Positions 63,732 through 64,000 of a DNA stretch of 64,000 nt are shown here, piece after piece. A model generated the notes under the pieces. It saw only the letters and a list, made by a program, of their open reading frames with translations, did not search any database and was not told the origin of the DNA. Both the position numbers and the translations under genes were made by a program. Origin of the DNA: Sphaerulina vaccinii (Eukaryota > Ascomycota > Dothideomycetes > Mycosphaerellales > Mycosphaerellaceae). The stretch is taken from contig JAKUDP010000006.1 of assembly GCA_022570795.1 (NCBI GenBank), positions 1,116,001 through 1,180,000 on the forward strand, given 5' to 3'. How positions within the stretch are numbered: position 1 is the stretch's first letter; every line of letters begins with the position of its first letter.

Positions 63732-64000
63732 TTAGTTCTCAATGCCAATGTGCACGTTCTTCTCCGATGCTGGAAGTTTCTTCTCGACGTTCCATGTTGG
63801 GAGCTCGTTGACTGCACTTTCGATGATCTGAAGAGCAGACTTGATCTCCTCTTCTGTGATGACAAGTGGAGGTGCGAGACGGATGATGTTCTCGTGTGTT
63901 GGCTTGGCCTGGGAAAAATGTCAGTGTATTTATGAGTGAAAGGGGTAGGATGCAACTTACGAGTAATCCCTTCTCCTTCATGAGCAAGCACAGCTGATAT
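63732..64000 (-). CDS. CAR2: Ornithine aminotransferase, C-terminal part (5' end beyond window)
   Basis: Last exon 63732-63908 and part of the previous exon 63961-64000, with a 52-nt intron (GTAAGT..TCCCAG, phase 0). The visible C-terminus reads YQLCLLMKEKGLL-AKPTHENIIRLAPPL then VITEEEIKSALQIIESAVNE, ending HIGIEN-stop. The AKPTHxxxIRxAPPLVIxEEE block is diagnostic for ornithine aminotransferase, a class III PLP enzyme that converts ornithine and 2-oxoglutarate to glutamate semialdehyde and glutamate in arginine catabolism. The PLP lysine lies outside the window. The gene continues to the right. Confidence 0.9.

Noticed and set aside
1..64000. Transposon, integrase or CRISPR-like structure
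   Set aside because: No transposase or reverse transcriptase motif, terminal repeat pair or spaced repeat array was seen; only short local duplications and microsatellites.

Overview
The window is nuclear DNA of a filamentous ascomycete (Pezizomycotina), most likely a dothideomycete of the Mycosphaerellales type. The evidence is many short introns (mostly 44-80 nt) with GTAAGT-like donors, CTGAC/CTAAC branch sites and YAG acceptors, compact genes on both strands, and a typical fungal gene set (SEC59, PEX10, RPL11, SMB1, a Fat1-type acyl-CoA synthetase, ornithine aminotransferase, a DUF3716-like protein, a heme-thiolate peroxidase). The class is inferred from gene style, not from a marker gene. 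Exon joins below were worked out by hand from splice signals and reading phase.

Layout. 0-13 kb: a frame-broken O-methyltransferase cut by the left edge, a gene with an in-frame stop, a secreted Gly-tailed protein, a Fat1-like acyl-CoA synthetase, a protein with two Cys modules and a small wall-type protein. 13-19 kb: SEC59, then two divergently transcribed ubiquitin-fold genes sharing a 195-bp promoter. One of them has two ubiquitin-like domains, the second NEDD8-like but ending in Arg-Gly-Ala. 19-22 kb: an NTF2-like protein and a decayed tract with CpA-to-TpA type stops. 22-37 kb: an N-myristoylatable PH-ArfGAP protein whose frame stays open past its stop, a repeat-containing GPI-type protein, PEX10, a polytopic membrane protein, an Na+/Ca2+ exchanger-family protein and a muconate-cyclase-like protein. 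38-47 kb: a Gly-rich membrane protein, an SDR, a broken 2EXR/F-box-like gene, hypothetical genes, a heme-thiolate peroxidase and a thioesterase fragment.

47-55 kb is a minus-strand block of lineage-restricted genes with local duplicates: a putative trypsin-like protease with a stand-alone copy of its N-terminal domain, an intact five-exon thioesterase matching the fragment at 46.7 kb, and an intact paralogue of the broken gene at 40.9 kb. 55.8-64 kb returns to conserved genes: RPL11 and SMB1 (divergent), a GPI-type protein, a kinase-like protein with a degenerate N-lobe, an F-box-like protein, and the 3' end of ornithine aminotransferase.

The genes do not form one pathway. The most notable points are the divergent ubiquitin-fold pair; the protease gene, whose first intron carries a copy of its own exon and whose second intron appears to end in TG; and the contrast between clean conserved ORFs and broken accessory genes.
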